A stretch of DNA of 64,000 nt from Typhlomys cinereus (taxonomy: Eukaryota; Chordata; Mammalia; Rodentia; Platacanthomyidae). The DNA is taken from NCBI GenBank assembly GCA_023101885.1, contig JALPQD010000142.1:2012454-2076453 (forward strand). Reading direction: 5' to 3'. The first letter of the stretch is position 1, and every line of letters starts with the position of its first letter. The notes under the pieces were generated by a model. The model saw only the letters and a list, made by a program, of their open reading frames with translations. It was not told where the DNA came from and did no database searches. Shown one piece after another: positions 35,751 to 56,820 of the stretch. Made by a program: the position numbers and the translations under genes.

Positions 35751-38700
35751 TGCATATTTTTAAACAATCCCAGGTGCTGTGAATAGGCTCCACAAAAGCT
35801 TAGAGTTAGTGATATGTAAATTAGATCCAAAATCTTAAAAATCTAATATACCGCTTCTAAAATTGCATAACAGAGAGAAGTCTCATGAAAGTTTTATCTT
35901 CCACTATAAATTGTAATACTATGGGGCAAAATTACATGATGATCATGAGAAATTAGAATTCATAGGAAGGAGTGCATCTGAAATTTCAAAGTATTATATT
36001 TATTATACAAATATGACAAATTCTTTAGCCTTGAGATTTATTTCTATTTCCACATTAAATTGGAGTAGGATTCTCCTGGTCAGTTATTTTTTTCCTGCTT
36101 CTAGCAATAGACATTTTCCATGTGAAGTGAAGTTAGCCAGGCAATATACACTACTGCACCATTCTTTCTGAATAAAATATTTCTTTTAGAACTCAATCAC
36201 ATGAAATGTGATGAGATCCACATCTGGATTGTGAACATTTTGGGAAGGAATATTAAAACTTAAACAAGAGCACCAAAGGCACTTGGAGACCAATGTGAGA
36301 AAGCAGGAGGCCACACCTTTTAAATTCTCAGGACTTTACCCACACAGCAGGATGCCAGTAGCAGAATTAAAAAAAAAAAGTTTGAATGGAGTATTGGTCA
36401 ACATGTGAAGGAATCAGTTTAGTTTTTTGTCCTCATCTCTCTCCTCCTTGAGAATATCCATGGACTGCGAGAGAGGCTCTGTTCTTCAAGTTCAAGGTGG
36501 TGCAGTTTTGGTAAACTGCAGCCTGAAAAATTATTGCTGTGATGAATATAAGCCAGAGTTTTTTAGCAGTATTGGCTTTGGACTATAAACTGCCTTAATT
36601 ACTTATCTTATGTACAGAAACACTCCATGCTAGAACTCAATCAGACTTCTACCCAGTTCTGCCTCTCCACTTCTACATTCTTTAAGCTCCATCTTTCTCC
36701 AGGCAGGGATATACATTCTCTACAAACAATATAACAGGAGAATTCAACATTTCTTAATTCTCAGCAAATTTGGTAATTTTCTCCTTTGAGCAATATTCCC
36801 AACCGTGTTGAAGGAGTAATGCTGGACTGTATGTGGGAAAGTAGGTTGACTTGTGGATATTCTTGAGTAGAAAGCTCTACCTTGTCACACCCTACTAGAG
36901 ATCAGGTGTGTCTGAGCTAGCACACAGAGAAAAAACACTGGATGGTAGAAAGTGCTTTGTACTTGGATTACAAAGCGCCCTCAAAAATCTCATAAAGGAG
37001 CAGATTTGGTTTTGGATTACTAATTTTCTTATCTAACCCAGATGTCTAAAAGCTTCTTAAAACTATAAACCGACTTCTAAAATACTGGCATTATGATCAC
37101 GGTAGATTGTAGAGACAAGTTTTTAATCTTTGTTTCTATCAAACTGTTTAACTATTTAGGGAAAAAAAGAAGATATTGTGGCTAGGAATTTGACTCCCAC
37201 ATAGAATTCATTCTCTTTGCCTGATTCAGGCAATAATATGTATGCTTTGGAAAGTTTAGTGTTGCCAAATTAATTAATTAGTTAATTAATTGATGGCAAC
37301 TGTCTCTGAGTAGATGGATAATTTTCTTATAATATATTAAATATACATTAAGAAGGGAACCTTGATGTACTTGAGCAACTCTTCAGTATTGTTTTCCATT
37401 TTTGAAAAGAAAAATTAAAGACTAAAGCTCTTGGTATGAAGTTAGATTTTTTTTATCTTGATAAGCTTGTTGAGAGAGGTAAATTCCATATGTTGGAGAA
37501 GATTAATCTGATAGTGTTAAATAGTTTTCTCTACAGCTAATGTTCAAGCATACAGTCTTAGATATAGGTCATCACTTAGAACAAGCAGCTAAGTGCACAT
37601 GCTACATCTTTGGACAATAATTCAATCCTGAAATAGCTTTGATGACATCACCAAGAGGTAGCTGTCCAACAAGATCCTGTTCATAATCTTCTCAGCAACC
37701 AAGGAAGTGACTTCTATTTCTTTAGTATGCACTTAAATACAATGTAATGTTCCCAGGTACGCACATTATAATGCTGTAAGGTCAAATATTTGTTCTTTTT
37801 TTTTAAACAGCAATATGCATGCATCCTTTAGAAAGGATGCTAATACAGAAGCTCTTGGCTTTATCCTCAGCTTGGAGCAACAATAACAAAAGCAAGCAAA
37901 CAGGTAATGCTATCACATTAAGAGAAGGCTAATTTATCCCTCATTCTTGAGATGGTAATTACATAATTCAATAAAGTGAAATATGCAAAATAAGGAAAGA
38001 GAAGAAGGAGGAGAGAAGCAATAGACTAATTTTTAGAAAACAAAATAGTATCAATTTTGGTTCAACTATTGGCTTCTTTTCCTACATAGATTGTAAAAGT
38101 CTCTGAAATTCATTAAACATAATTTTTGCTAACTATCGAGTGGTAAGTATATATAAAATGAAATTAAATACAAACTAAAATATATAAAAATAAAGCACAT
38201 ATATTTTAAATATATAGACTATAGCAACTTAACTGAATATTCATGCAATTATTTCATTTGTGATTTATATATAAGAACCCTGAAAGATAAAGATGGACTT
38301 TTTTTAACACTTGAGCTAAATTTTAAATGAATAAACAATTAACCAGATAGAAAAAACAATGCAGAAATCTGCTCTCTCACATCACAGTGAACTCAGGACA
38401 AACACTTGCTATTCCCACAGGTTTTATGAGGAAACACTGCACTCATCAGAAGACGGTGTTGAGTTTTATATGTTCAACTCTTTAGCAAAGTTTTGGTTTT
38501 CAGAATATTGTGGGAAAGTCTAAACCTGTAGCTATTATTAAGTCTTATAATGACAGACATTCATTGATTATATAACATTGTACTTTTTTTAGCCTAATCT
38601 TAGAAAGTAAGAGTTCTTGAAGAGGCTTCTGGAATTTCTTCTGTTTCCATCTTTACAGTTCTCTATCACAGTTGTCTAAAATACTGGTCCACATTATTCC

Positions 38701-39119
38701 AGCCAGTACACAGCCTCTCTTCTGTCTCTACGCACATGGTTACTTCTAACCATGCAGACTCTGCGTTCTGTCACTCATCCGATCACATGGTGCTGCAGGC
38801 CTGACACCGTAAAGATTTCCCACTGTTCTTGTGAAAAGCCCTCTATCTAAATAGTCTTTATCCCACTCCACATTTTCCCTGGTCATTTCCTTATGGGCCC
38901 TCAGGTTATACCAGAGATAACATGTCTCTGTCACATGTTCTAACACTACAAGTGCTCTTTATACAGTGACACACTTGGTTCATATCTGTCTCCTCTCTTA
39001 AAAAACTCATGAAGCAAAAGAACCAGTAATTTTTCCCCCTGGAAAAGAGGCTATCAGAAAGGTAAGAACAGATGTAATGTGGTTTGACCAACTTCTGTCT
39101 AAATCCTATTGCATGTATA

Positions 39120-39232
39120 TTTTTCCTTTTGAAACAGGGTCTCACAGGCTGGTCTAAAACTCATTACCCTTCTGCCTGTACTTTCTGAGATCTAGGATTA
39201 CAGAACTGTATCACCAGGGCTGGCTCTACATG
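39120..39232 (-). mobile_element. B1-like SINE
   Basis: TTGAAACAGGGTCTCACAGG and GATTACAGAACTGTATCACC are reverse-complement B1 with a small internal deletion. Confidence 0.7.
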
Positions 39233-40384
39233 CTTCTCTCAATACAGCACTAATGTCTCACAACCTAACCTCTTGTGGGACATTCAGAAAATAACACAGC
39301 AATAAAAGCCACTAAGTAACTTTCCATAGCATCCCAAGCAGTGTTTGGATAGCCTGACTGGTTAAGCAATGATCCCCAAGACTCATGCCCCTAGTATCAC
39401 TACTATTGAATTTGAATTTTTGTTTTAGGCAGTGTCTGTAATATCATGGGATATGTTGAAGTCTGTTTTGAATCTGTGTGTAATTTAAAATCAGTCTTAA
39501 AAGTCAATGACTTATGAAGAACACTGACTTGATGAGGGTTTACAACATTTTTCCCTCCTGACAGGAGACCCACGCTGGGAAAAGTCAAACATCCCAATTC
39601 TCCTTAATGGAAACAGAGTTGCACAGACAACTGTAGCTACTGACATTGCCAGGAAATTCTAACTGCAAAACCAAAGCTGGCCTGGCAGATCACTGCTCCT
39701 TTCATGTACAATCCTGAAACATAAAACTGTGGAATTCCTAATGCTAACGGACACTTTTGTCAATATTTATTTAGGCACTTTAATGCCATATATTACAGAA
39801 GAGTTTAAGTAGAGGACTATTTGCTTCATAGAGTTGGACTGCAGTAGAGGTCTCTGCACAGGCTCCTCGCTCAGTTTACAACTTTTGGAGGTGCACTTGA
39901 GGCTCATTATTCTATTGCTAATGATAACGAGCATGCATATTTTGTCTGTTATTAGAGAGTGAGCCTGAATATGTTTTCTGAATTAATTAATGAGCATTTA
40001 TGCCAGATGCATCTTAAATTGGATTTAGGCCACAATCAAGGCCTCTTCCTCCATCCAGAAATCCATTTATTTAACAGTCACTAGACATCTATTTTGTGAC
40101 TTTTTTCAGTGACAGTTAACAAAGGATGCAAGACAAGGAACGAATGATACTTTCTGCAGAGAAACATATACTATTCTCAGAAGGCGCCACACGGATCTTC
40201 AGAGAGGCCCCTCATTTGTAAGTCACACAAGCCTGCTTCCCACCCCAGCCCTCAGTTGTCCAGTTTGAGCTAAGTGTTCCTTTTCCACGCACCCCTAACT
40301 GTGTGACCAATCATTTCAGGTGACCAAGTAGTGTTCTAGTGTTCTGCTTTGATTGCTCTGGTACATCTAAGAATCCCAGAGCTT

Positions 40385-40436
40385 AGTTGACTGAAATAAG
40401 AGTACAAGTTTTGAGGTCAGCTTGGACCATATAGTG

Positions 40437-40487
<51 letters not shown>

Positions 40488-40520
40488 CATGCACGTGCGC
40501 ACACACACACACATACACAC
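40385..40520 (+). repeat. B1 tail fragment followed by (CA)n
   Basis: TTTTGAGGTCAGCTTGGACC and ATAGTGAAACACACAC are the B1 right end, running straight into about 80 bp of CA repeats. Confidence 0.75.
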
Positions 40521-41302
40521 ACTTCCTTCAATTGACTTCATGATGCTTCTGAGCATTAGATAGTTTTGCCAACAAAACCAGGTCCTCCCAATACTTTACC
40601 ACTGAAGTTGTAAGTGAGGCTTAACATATGCTTATTCCTCTGTACCTCAAGAGAGAATGCCATTTAATTCTCAAAGTGCAATGGATGCAAGAAATCCATT
40701 TAGGGAATACTAGAATATGTGCTATGGAGTAAAAATGATGATTGTAAACCCTGTGAAGAGAATTTACATTTTTGTCCAAAACAAGGCATTGGTTAAGTTT
40801 GGAAGATTGAACCAATTTCTGTTATGTCATCAAAAGAAAGTTTCTGAATTAAAGCTGGAATTTATTTTGAACCCCAAGAAGCTAAGGAGGCAGGGCAAAT
40901 GGCTTCTGTCCATGCAGAGAATAGAGTTTTCTGTGTTCAGGAACCTTATAAAGAACATGTGCCCATGAGCAGCAGCAGCACTGAGGTGAACTGGAAAGAA
41001 GATAGAGGATGTCAGTTCTGGTCTTTAAACATCACCTCGTGATGCTCTTTATCTTTTCATATAACAACATATTCATTGAGCACTGACCATGTACCAGGCA
41101 CTGTTCTAAAGTGTTTGGGATATATTGTTAAAAAGAAGCAAAAAACTTCCGTCCTTTTATATGCTCAAGAGCCTCCTAATGAATGTCCGTGTCTGTGTCT
41201 CAAACTGCACTCAGCACTTGGAATTGTGACAGATACACATCTCATCGGCTGGAACACAAGCATTTGGTAGACATGGTAAAGTTAGAAAAGGGCCATTGTT
41301 TA

Positions 41303-43643
<2,341 letters not shown>

Positions 43644-43740
43644 AATTCATCACCTTGGTCTTTGCCATAACTTTCTTTTCCATACACATCATTTTGCCTT
43701 CTGCTTGCTAGAATAATGGACACCACCAAGGCTGGCAAAC
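43644..43740 (-). CDS. Adgrg6: Adgrg6 exon: end of TM4 and second extracellular loop
   Basis: Exon of 97 nt (phase 1 in, 2 out) encoding [20 protein letters not shown], then [11 protein letters not shown] and two bases of Phe. It closes TM4 and makes most of extracellular loop 2. The acceptor is TTGCAACAG|G and the donor GAATT|GTAAGT. It was located by matching the expected loop sequence on the minus strand, since the ORF is too short to stand out. Confidence 0.95.
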
Positions 43741-43904
43741 CTGTTGCAAAAATACGAAGGCATTAACAGCCTGCCTGAAGGTGCTGGTACTGCTTGAGAG
43801 ACCAAATATGACAACGAAGGAAAAGCAAGAAAACCCTCTACATCACAGACTCTATGGAGGATGGAAAATCTGGTCAAAACCAACAATAAATTCCCCTGCT
43901 TGGT

Positions 43905-44320
43905 ATGTGTCATGACCTGAATATGAGTTGCTCACCGCAGGTCATGTGGTTGAATCTTTAGCTGCTGTCAATGTTTGGGAAGGTCCAGGCAGCTTTAGGA
44001 GATAGATCCTTGCAGGAAGTAGGCAGGTCTTAGGGGGTGGGTTTTGAGGTTGGGTAGCCCTGCCTTGCTTCCGCTGGAATTCGGCTTTACCAGTCTACTC
44101 TAGCAGTTCCTGCTTGTTCTGTCTCTGCTTCCGCAATGATGGAACCTTGGTATAACCTAAGCCACCTCCAGCTGCCTTCTGCTATGGGATTCTTACTTCA
44201 GTGGACTGTGTCTCCCCTCTGGAATCTTAAGCCAAATAAATCTCCCTGTCTCCCCTTAAGTTGCTCATGTTAGAATGTTGTCTAACAGCAGCACAAAGAG
44301 TAGCAGTAACAATGTGGAAC
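43905..44320 (+). repeat. Rodent interspersed repeat, nearly complete
   Basis: It runs from CATGACCTGAATATGAGTTG through GGGGGTGGGTTTTGAGGTTG to AGCCAAATAAATCTCCCTG and AAGTTGCTCATG. The order resembles a well-known mouse repeat that ends in AATAAA and a TTGCTTTGGTCATG-like motif. Not protein coding. Confidence 0.5.
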
Positions 44321-45615
<1,295 letters not shown>

Positions 45616-46049
45616 TTATAGAGGTCATGAAAACGTTTTTAAATATCATTTTCATTTCAAAACTGTTTCTAGTTTTTTGTCAAATTTTCAACTTGTTTGG
45701 ACAGATTTTATTTTTTACCATTTATTGTGTATTTTTATTTTGAATAGATTATTTTAATGGAGATATTTTATTTCACTATCTTAAGTTGTGCTTTGTGGTT
45801 GGCTTTTTCAACTTAAATTCAGGAAGTACCTCATTACATCATATATTGTTTGGAATGTGCTATATTGAATCTAATTTTTTTGTATGCCTATTTCATATAA
45901 ATCAAAGAGTAATTAAAAATGCCAAAATGATTCATAAATGAAATGAAAGGAAAATAAATCAGAAAAATGTGTAACAACATGTAAGACATAGTTGAATTTA
46001 GAAATATTTGAACAAATTTACCAGCTTTTCAATAATTTTATTATTTGTT

Positions 46050-46188
46050 TAATCTGTTGAGACTGGGTTTCATGCTGTAACTCAGGCAGGTCTGCCCTCA
46101 GACTGCCTTCCAATTCATGCCAATCTTCCTGCTTGAGTCTCTTGAGGACTGGGATTAAAGGCATGAGCTATCATATCTGGTTTTCCCC
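46050..46188 (-). mobile_element. B1-like SINE
   Basis: GTTGAGACTGGGTTTCATGC and GGGATTAAAGGCATGAGCTA are reverse-complement B1. Confidence 0.75.
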
Positions 46189-46329
46189 CCAAAACTTTTA
46201 ATCCAGGAAAAAATTCTAGTTTCAAGAATGGTAATTTCCTTAGAATTGTCTGAAGCTTCTTAAACTTTAATGAATTAGAGATTTTTTTTAAAAAAATTCC
46301 TTTCATGGAATTTGCCCATTGACATGGGT

Positions 46330-46525
46330 CAATGGGCAAAAAGGTGCTTGCCTCAGTGTGTTCCATTCTTGCCATCAACCCATCAACCATATAAGGTTGA
46401 AGAAGAGAACTGATTCTACGAAGTTCCCCCTGACCTCTACATGCATGCCCTGCTGTAGAACCCATACCCCCACACATTTCAAATATATACATGCAATAAT
46501 GATGATGATAATAATAATAATAAAT
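46330..46525 (+). mobile_element. B4-like SINE with ATA-rich tail
   Basis: CCCTGACCTCTACATGCATG and the CATACCCCCACACATT end, then ATGATGATAATAATAATAAT, match the 3' half of rodent B2/B4-type elements. Confidence 0.55.
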
Positions 46526-46795
46526 ATGAAAAATTAAGTCACCTAAATGTGAATAAATTCTAAGAAACTTGAATTAGTTTTATACACAAAGATCTATAAA
46601 ACAAATTTATTTCATATATTGAAATTCACAACTGGAAGATTTGCGTGTTGCATGACCTAATGAGAAGCCTGAAGATTAAAACAGAACCATTGAACATGAT
46701 CCATAAACTATTCAATTGTTTTTAATAGCCAAGGCAATTTTCATGTTCACATTTGGAGTAGTTAACACAGGACTTGGCAGATGCCAAAATACTCA

Positions 46796-50577
<3,782 letters not shown>

Positions 50578-50684
50578 CATGAGGACTCCAAAATGAGTGA
50601 AGTGATTACACAGGCAGATGGTCTCACTGGCATCTGAATCTCTGTGTGCGAAGCATCCAGAAGTGTTCCAGCCTCCCAAACTTT
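50578..50684 (-). CDS. Adgrg6: Adgrg6 exon: GPS autoproteolysis site
   Basis: Exon of 107 nt (phase 1 in, 0 out) encoding [20 protein letters not shown], then [15 protein letters not shown]. It contains the GPCR proteolysis site. By analogy with the family, cleavage falls between Phe and Thr in CNHF|THFG, and the new N-terminus (THFGVLM...) is the tethered agonist. The acceptor is a tandem TAG|CAG; I used the distal CAG because it restores the Lys-Ser seen in the family. Using the proximal TAG (exon start 50687) would replace Lys by Thr-Glu. The donor is CTCATG|GTAGGT. Confidence 0.96.
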
Positions 50685-51864
50685 CTGCTAGAGGGAAGCA
50701 ACAAACCGTGAGAAGAGGCAGCAGGTTTGAGTCTTCTATCCATGAGCCTTTCTGCCTTACAGAACTCATCTGCAAGATGTACACTGGTCTTGGAGCGACC
50801 AGGATGCAGAATAGCTTATTTTCCTGGACATCAGTGCCAGACAGGCAGTACAGAACTATGTAAAAGTTTCAAACTCGTGCCACTAAAATGCTTCATTAAA
50901 AGAAAAACTATAAAAGAGAATTAATTCCTTTTCAAATATTATATCCAAGCACAGATAATTCTTTCTCTGAGATCATTGTGCATTTTTGTGAAGATATAAG
51001 AGCAAAGGAGGTGTGTTATAAACACAATGACCACTGTGGTGACGACTGGCCAAAGTGTCTCTGGCTTTGAGTGTCATAGGAATCTATCTATTTCAATAGT
51101 AAGTTAAAGCCCAAGGTGATATTTAACTATGTATGTGAATAAGTTAGCACCTGAACATTACACATCAAATTCAAGTGACAACAAAGCCCAACTGTAACAA
51201 GAGCTAATTAGGGATTTTTGGCTTTATTTTCCATCAGCAAAGTATCCTGAAAGGGAATGAAATGGATTTGGCTACAATACAGAGCCTGAGGGATTATTTG
51301 GGGGAGACCACTTTCCTGACTACCCATAAGATGCAGACCTGCCCTTTCCCCTCAGACACTTCCATACCTTATACTCAATGACGTGCTCATTTCATAATTT
51401 GCCTCCTTGTCTTGATTGCTCAATATCATTTTAGAGGCTATTAATTTTTTTTCAAGCAACCCTTAAAGTCATTCCTGTCTATCACCCTTTAACAGACTCT
51501 TCCACACACTTCATAATATGAGGTATGAATGTAGGGTTTCACATTTTTATGTCTTGTGCCCATTGAATAATCAGGAGAGCGATCAAGTATTGCTATAATG
51601 AAAATGTATATCATATTGCACAGAAAAAAGCAACCAAAGAGATTGTCTCATTAAACAGGTGAGTCAAATAGGCCTATTTGTTTTTGTAGAATATGAAATG
51701 TTATAAAAATTGGGATTGATTTTTTCAAACTCCTTAAAGTATGTGCTACAGCTCAGCCACACATATGCTTGGGGTTGGAGGTAGAATGAAAAGAAATGGG
51801 AATGTCTGCACGTGTTTGAAGTTTGGTGGTGATCTGTTAACACTACCAATATTTTAAAACTTAC
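50685..51864 (-). other. Adgrg6: Adgrg6 intron
   Basis: About 1.2 kb with no repeat or coding signal recognised. Confidence 0.7.
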
Positions 51865-51910
51865 TGTTTTTGTTCAGATCCCAGAAGGCACAGATGGGCT
51901 GGTGCACTTC
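51865..51910 (-). CDS. Adgrg6: Adgrg6 micro-exon before the GPS
   Basis: A 46-nt exon (phase 0 in, 1 out) encoding EVHQPICAFWDLNKN plus the first base of the next codon. It holds the first GPS-region Cys and the CxFWD motif typical of adhesion GPCRs. The acceptor is TTAACATAG|G and the donor AAACA|GTAAGT. It is too short to appear as an ORF and was found by following frame and homology. Confidence 0.95.
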
Positions 51911-52279
51911 CTATGTTAACATAAGAACAAATATATGAAATTGTATTTTCAGTAACTGGAAAGTTGTAACTTAAATATAGCAAAATGATGAAAATGTCAA
52001 GGACTTTGCAAAGAGACCAATCAACATCAAACAGGCCAGTGTCACTGGGAAATATCGACAATGAAGGTGGCCTTCTCTCTGAGATTTCAAGTAATTATCA
52101 ACTATTGCCCCAAGAAGAATTATATACCCATAGTTTTGGGAAGACAATATACACACACATTTATACCTACCTACATATATATGTTCTACCATTAAATACT
52201 AAATCCATTATCACTTTTTGCATTTAACAAAATACTCTTCATTATGACTTTCTTATTGTTTTTGAAATTCTCCTGTTTG

Positions 52280-52790
52280 TGTCTGTGTATATAACTACAC
52301 GAATGAATAACAGACTAAGAAGTAGTTGCACACTTGTAACAGCACGTCATGCAAGGTTGCCAAGAAATAGAATAACTCAAATGATCATGGGTGCATGACT
52401 GGATACATAAAATCTATTATCTACCTATAATTGAATCATATCTGGTCTTTACAAAGGAAGGAATTTCTGCCACCCTCAGGCACAGACAGAGACTTTGTGC
52501 TAAGTAAAATAAGCCAGAGAAGGACAATTATTGCATGACCTCACCTCTGTGAACTGATTAGAGAAGTCAAATTCCCAGCACCAAAGCATGAAATGCAAGT
52601 TTTAGAAGGCAAGAAGAAGGGACTGAGGTGTAAAGGAGAGAAAATTTTGACTTGGGAAAATAAAAAGAATTCTTGACATGGATGTTGTACACGGCCATCA
52701 TTCTTAATGGCACTAAATGGTATGTTTAAAAATGGTAAATTTTGCTGAGTATATCTCACCATGGGAAATAGTGAAGTCCTCCCTTATGGA
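52280..52790 (+). mobile_element. Ancient L1 ORF2 3' end
   Basis: The plus strand carries AAGTAAAATAAGCCAGAGAA, GGACAATTATTGCATGACCT and, upstream, a GGATACATAAAATCTATTAT-like stretch. These match the end of old mammalian L1 ORF2 ([13 protein letters not shown] region). Frame lost. Confidence 0.7.
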
Positions 52791-53179
52791 TAAAGGTGCT
52801 GAGATATACGCAGACACAGAAGGAAAGTCCTAAGGGGTCCAGGACACAGGAGGGCACATTATCTGACAACTCAAGCCTCTTTTTGAGCCCTTATCAGCTT
52901 ACTTGCTTCCTGCCTGGTTGATGGATCACAGGACCATGACTGGGAAACTCTAGAGAGTGAGGAAAAACTTATTCCTGAGCTCTCGGCAGCAGCAGGAGCC
53001 TCCTGTCACAGCCGCAGATAAGCAGATGGCAGCAGGCAATGGGGTGAGAACATTTAAGCCGCTATAGATCAGGGCAGAAGGCTGGAGCTACACTGTACCC
53101 CATACATTTGAATCTTTTTCTTTTTTTAATTCTTAGTTGCTCAATAGAACATCCATGGTCAAATTTACAATCTTTAACT

Positions 53180-53509
53180 TCATTTATTTACTTATTTACT
53201 TTTTATTTATTTATTTTGCATGTGTCTATGCCTGTGCATGTGCGTATGCATGCGCATACGCACGTGTGTGATACACAGAGGACACTGGGTGTCCCTGTGG
53301 TGGGCCAAGGGTGACTTAGCAAATCATCCTGGATTGCTTCTATCTCCTTTTTGCTTCACTCTGTTAATTTCCAGGCTCCACCCACCAAGGCCAGAAGTGT
53401 ACGCCACCACCGTTTCTCTCTGGCGTTTTTACCTGGGACTTGGAATCCGAACAGAGGACCTTCTACTGGTGAGGCAGAGTCTTAGGCCCTGAGCCATCTC
53501 TTCAGTCCC
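53180..53509 (-). mobile_element. tRNA-derived SINE, long form
   Basis: Minus-strand head GGGACTGAAGAGATGGCTCA, GTTCGGATTCC box B, and a tail with ATTT and alternating purine-pyrimidine TGCATGCGCATACGCACGTG at 53246-53267. Confidence 0.85.
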
Positions 53510-53931
53510 TGGCAGTCCGTTATAGATGGATTATATTCACCCTTATTATCCTCTCTTTGTCCCCTTCCACTCCTGCCAAACCCTTTCTCATTTCGTACAA
53601 GTCCCCTTCCTACTCTTATGCTTTTCTTTAATACTTGGTGACCCATTGTGCTTAATTACCCAGAGCAGCTGTGGTGACCTGCATAAAAATCCTCAAGATT
53701 TAGATTGTCAGCCATTCTTCTTGAAGATATGATTTACTCTCTCTTCTGTTTCTCCAGGATGAGGCAAAAGTAACTCCACCATGGTCGCCCTATTTACTGA
53801 ACCTGCACAGTCTACCTACTTTGTCTCCTTCTGGAAGATAGATGTGCCCCACATAAAATGTGCCTGCTACTTTTAAATCATTTGTGATCCTCTGCAATCA
53901 TTTACACTGTCCAACTGATGGTCATATATTA

Positions 53932-54066
<135 letters not shown>

Positions 54067-55129
54067 TTAAAGAAAAGAACAAATTGCGTGCATTGGTCAG
54101 AAGTACACACTTTTATTTTGCTTTTGTGCTCCAAAATAAGCAAACTGTCAGCAATTTTTTACACTTAAGATCTTCAAGTCTAGAACATCCTGTTTATAAC
54201 TTCATTGCTGGCTTTCCTGAAGGTGCTGTGTTATTTCCCTTATTATAATAAATACCCTGAGGGAAAATTGTGAAGCCACATTTATGAACCTCCATTCCTG
54301 GCCATAGTGACTGATGTCAGCCAATTAATATCTCAAACAATACAAACCCATAAATAATATAAACTCATAAAAAGCTGTGAAACAATTAGATCATTTCCCC
54401 ATTCCAGAAAAACTAGTGAAACTGCTTTGGAGAAATATGAGGAAAATACAGTGTAAAAGATAAATTCATCTTTTACGTCCATGCCAACAGTCTGATAGGT
54501 CTACTAACATCTACCAAGATACAATTCTACTAGATCGAGCTCACAATGTGAACATCTGCCTTATCATTGCAGTAAGTACCACCAGATTCTACCCAATGAT
54601 GAGGCAGCCAGCATATCAAGATGGTGAATGTTTGTTGCAAAGGACTTAACTTGAATTCTGTCTTTTCCAGAAAGTTCTCTGATTTTCTTCTCCCTCTGTG
54701 TTTATTGCCAAACATGGAATGTCCCTGTACACCACAGCTTATAAATTTCTTTGTTTTAGGATGATCATAAAAAAGATTTAATGACAAATAAAATCCAGAA
54801 TCTAGTTTTTTATTACTTTTTTATGGTGGTCACTAACAAGAATGCTGGCTATGAGTCTTTTATTTGGAAAATGCTCATATATTGCCTATGATGTTAACAA
54901 TTATCACAAAACTTTACATTTTTATCTCTTTGCTCGAAATTTTACAAATTTATCTCTTTGCTTTGACAGCCCTAAATTCATTTCCTCAAAACAACTTTGA
55001 TGAGGCGATGCCAATCAGAGCCTCACCCTTTGGAGCTGAACCAAGCCTTTCCAATGGCATTAAAGTTCTCGTCTTGCTTGTTTCTGTCACTTTTTATAAT
55101 TCTTCCTGCATAATTTAAAAAATGGCTTT

Positions 55130-55430
55130 TCTTTACCATGTGTATTTGTGCGTACGTGTCTTCACATGGGTGAAACATGTGAGTGTATGGGCATGTGTCT
55201 GAAGGACCAAGTAACATTCAATCACTCTTCCACCTTACTTATTGAAGTTGGGAATCTAATAAAAGTCAGAGCTGTCTGTTAGCTGGTCTCATTCTCAGCT
55301 TGCTCTGGAGATTCCCAGGGTCTGCTTTCTGAAGCTGGAATTACAGACAGTGTACCAAGCCCACCTGATGTCTTATGTGGGATCTAGGGATTTAGACTCC
55401 ATACCCCATGCTTTAAGCCCTTGTTTTTAA
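55130..55430 (-). mobile_element. Old B4/B3-like SINE
   Basis: Right part TGTGGGATCTAGGGATTTAG and CATGCTTTAAGCCCTTG, with TG-rich left end. Diverged. Confidence 0.5.
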
Positions 55431-56404
55431 AAACATTAAAAACATTGTTTTTCATGGTGGTATTGTGATAAGCTCTGAAATTACAATGGTTTTTAAACAA
55501 ATTCCATTGTGTGTGTTCAACACTACAACATTCTAAAACATTTGCAGATGAAATTGTCAGATTTTTAGAATTACAATCTGCAATATATATTTAAAAATTT
55601 TTTTTTGAGGAAGATTTTCATCGTGTCTCATTCCTGTCTCCTGAGAGGTAGTACTTCAGGAGGGTGCCAACAAACTCAGCTGTTCAATTTACCTATTATA
55701 AGGTGACCCCACGAGAAACAATCATCTGTTTCTGAGACTCACACCCATTTTCCTAGGCAGGCCACATTGCTGGACACACATTGTGCCTTGAAGTCTTCAA
55801 CTTAATTGATAATTTTTCTCTTCCAGCAAGGGGAAAGGGATCAGCAAATGGCTGTAGCAGGGGTTGTCCCCACAGAGGCAATGGGAGGTCACCAGTGTTT
55901 TCTGGCAGGGGACCTGTAGGACCTAGAGTTGATGCCAATGAAAACGATAATATGTGCTCAGCACAATGCCACTTTACTCAGCGGATGTGTGAAGGGCAGA
56001 GGTCACTGGAAATACTAATGGGAAAAATGATTAAAGCCAAGAATGCTGCTCACTATGTAAACAATGCTTCCTGCTAAATTAAAAAAAATCTTTTCCTTTG
56101 GTCCACAAATGCTTTATCTCTTGAGGCCTAAAGGGCTAAAAGGAATAATAAATAATAATAGCAACTTTGTTAATTAACCAATTTCTTAATGCATCATGTA
56201 AGCCTTAGTCTTATATTTATTTTTAGAAACTAGAATAACTACACACTGTTAAAAGCATATTATCTGAAATAAACTATTTTAATATTTAAATTTATCATCC
56301 TATATCATATTATACTTATTTTATTGTATATTATATCATATTATGTTTTATTTTATTTAAGAGAGACAACAGAGAGAGAAAAATAAATGTACACAAGCTG
56401 ATGA

Positions 56405-56528
56405 TGGCACATGGGTGGATGTCAGACAACAACTGTCAGAAATCATTTTTATTCTTCCACTGTGTGGGTTTTGAGATTCAATTCAGGTCACTAGGTTTCT
56501 GAGCAGGTGTCTGACCCATGAAGTTATC
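56405..56528 (-). mobile_element. B3/B4-like SINE fragment
   Basis: CTGTGTGGGTTTTGAGATTC, AATTCAGGTCACTAGG and GTCTGACCCATGAAG are the reverse complement of the B3/B4 right end. Confidence 0.5.
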
Positions 56529-56679
56529 TTGTCTGTGCCTATTTTTTTTTTATTTTGAAATACAGCTTTATTTTTTCTGTCATTTCTGGTGGCTTTCAAA
56601 TGAGTCAGAACTTTTATTTTTACTTTTGAGTAAGGAAACATTATTTGCAAATGAAGAAAATAATTTAATGGTTTCTTAC

Positions 56680-56820
56680 CTGGAAAAGCCCAGTTTTGTT
56701 GAAGAAAGTAAACTGTGCTCTTCTGACTAATGCAGAATCTTCTTGACTTAAGTTTTCAAGTAAATTTGGAGGCAAAATTACAGAAGCCAAAGGATCCACT
56801 TGTTCATTCTTGAAATCCAT
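56680..56820 (-). CDS. Adgrg6: Adgrg6 exon: GAIN domain
   Basis: Exon of exactly 47 codons, phase 0 on both sides, so it could be skipped without shifting the frame. It reads [20 protein letters not shown] and on to [16 protein letters not shown]. The acceptor is GCATGACAG|ATG and the donor TTCCAG|GTAAGA. The leading Met is internal to the protein and is not a start codon. Confidence 0.96.
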
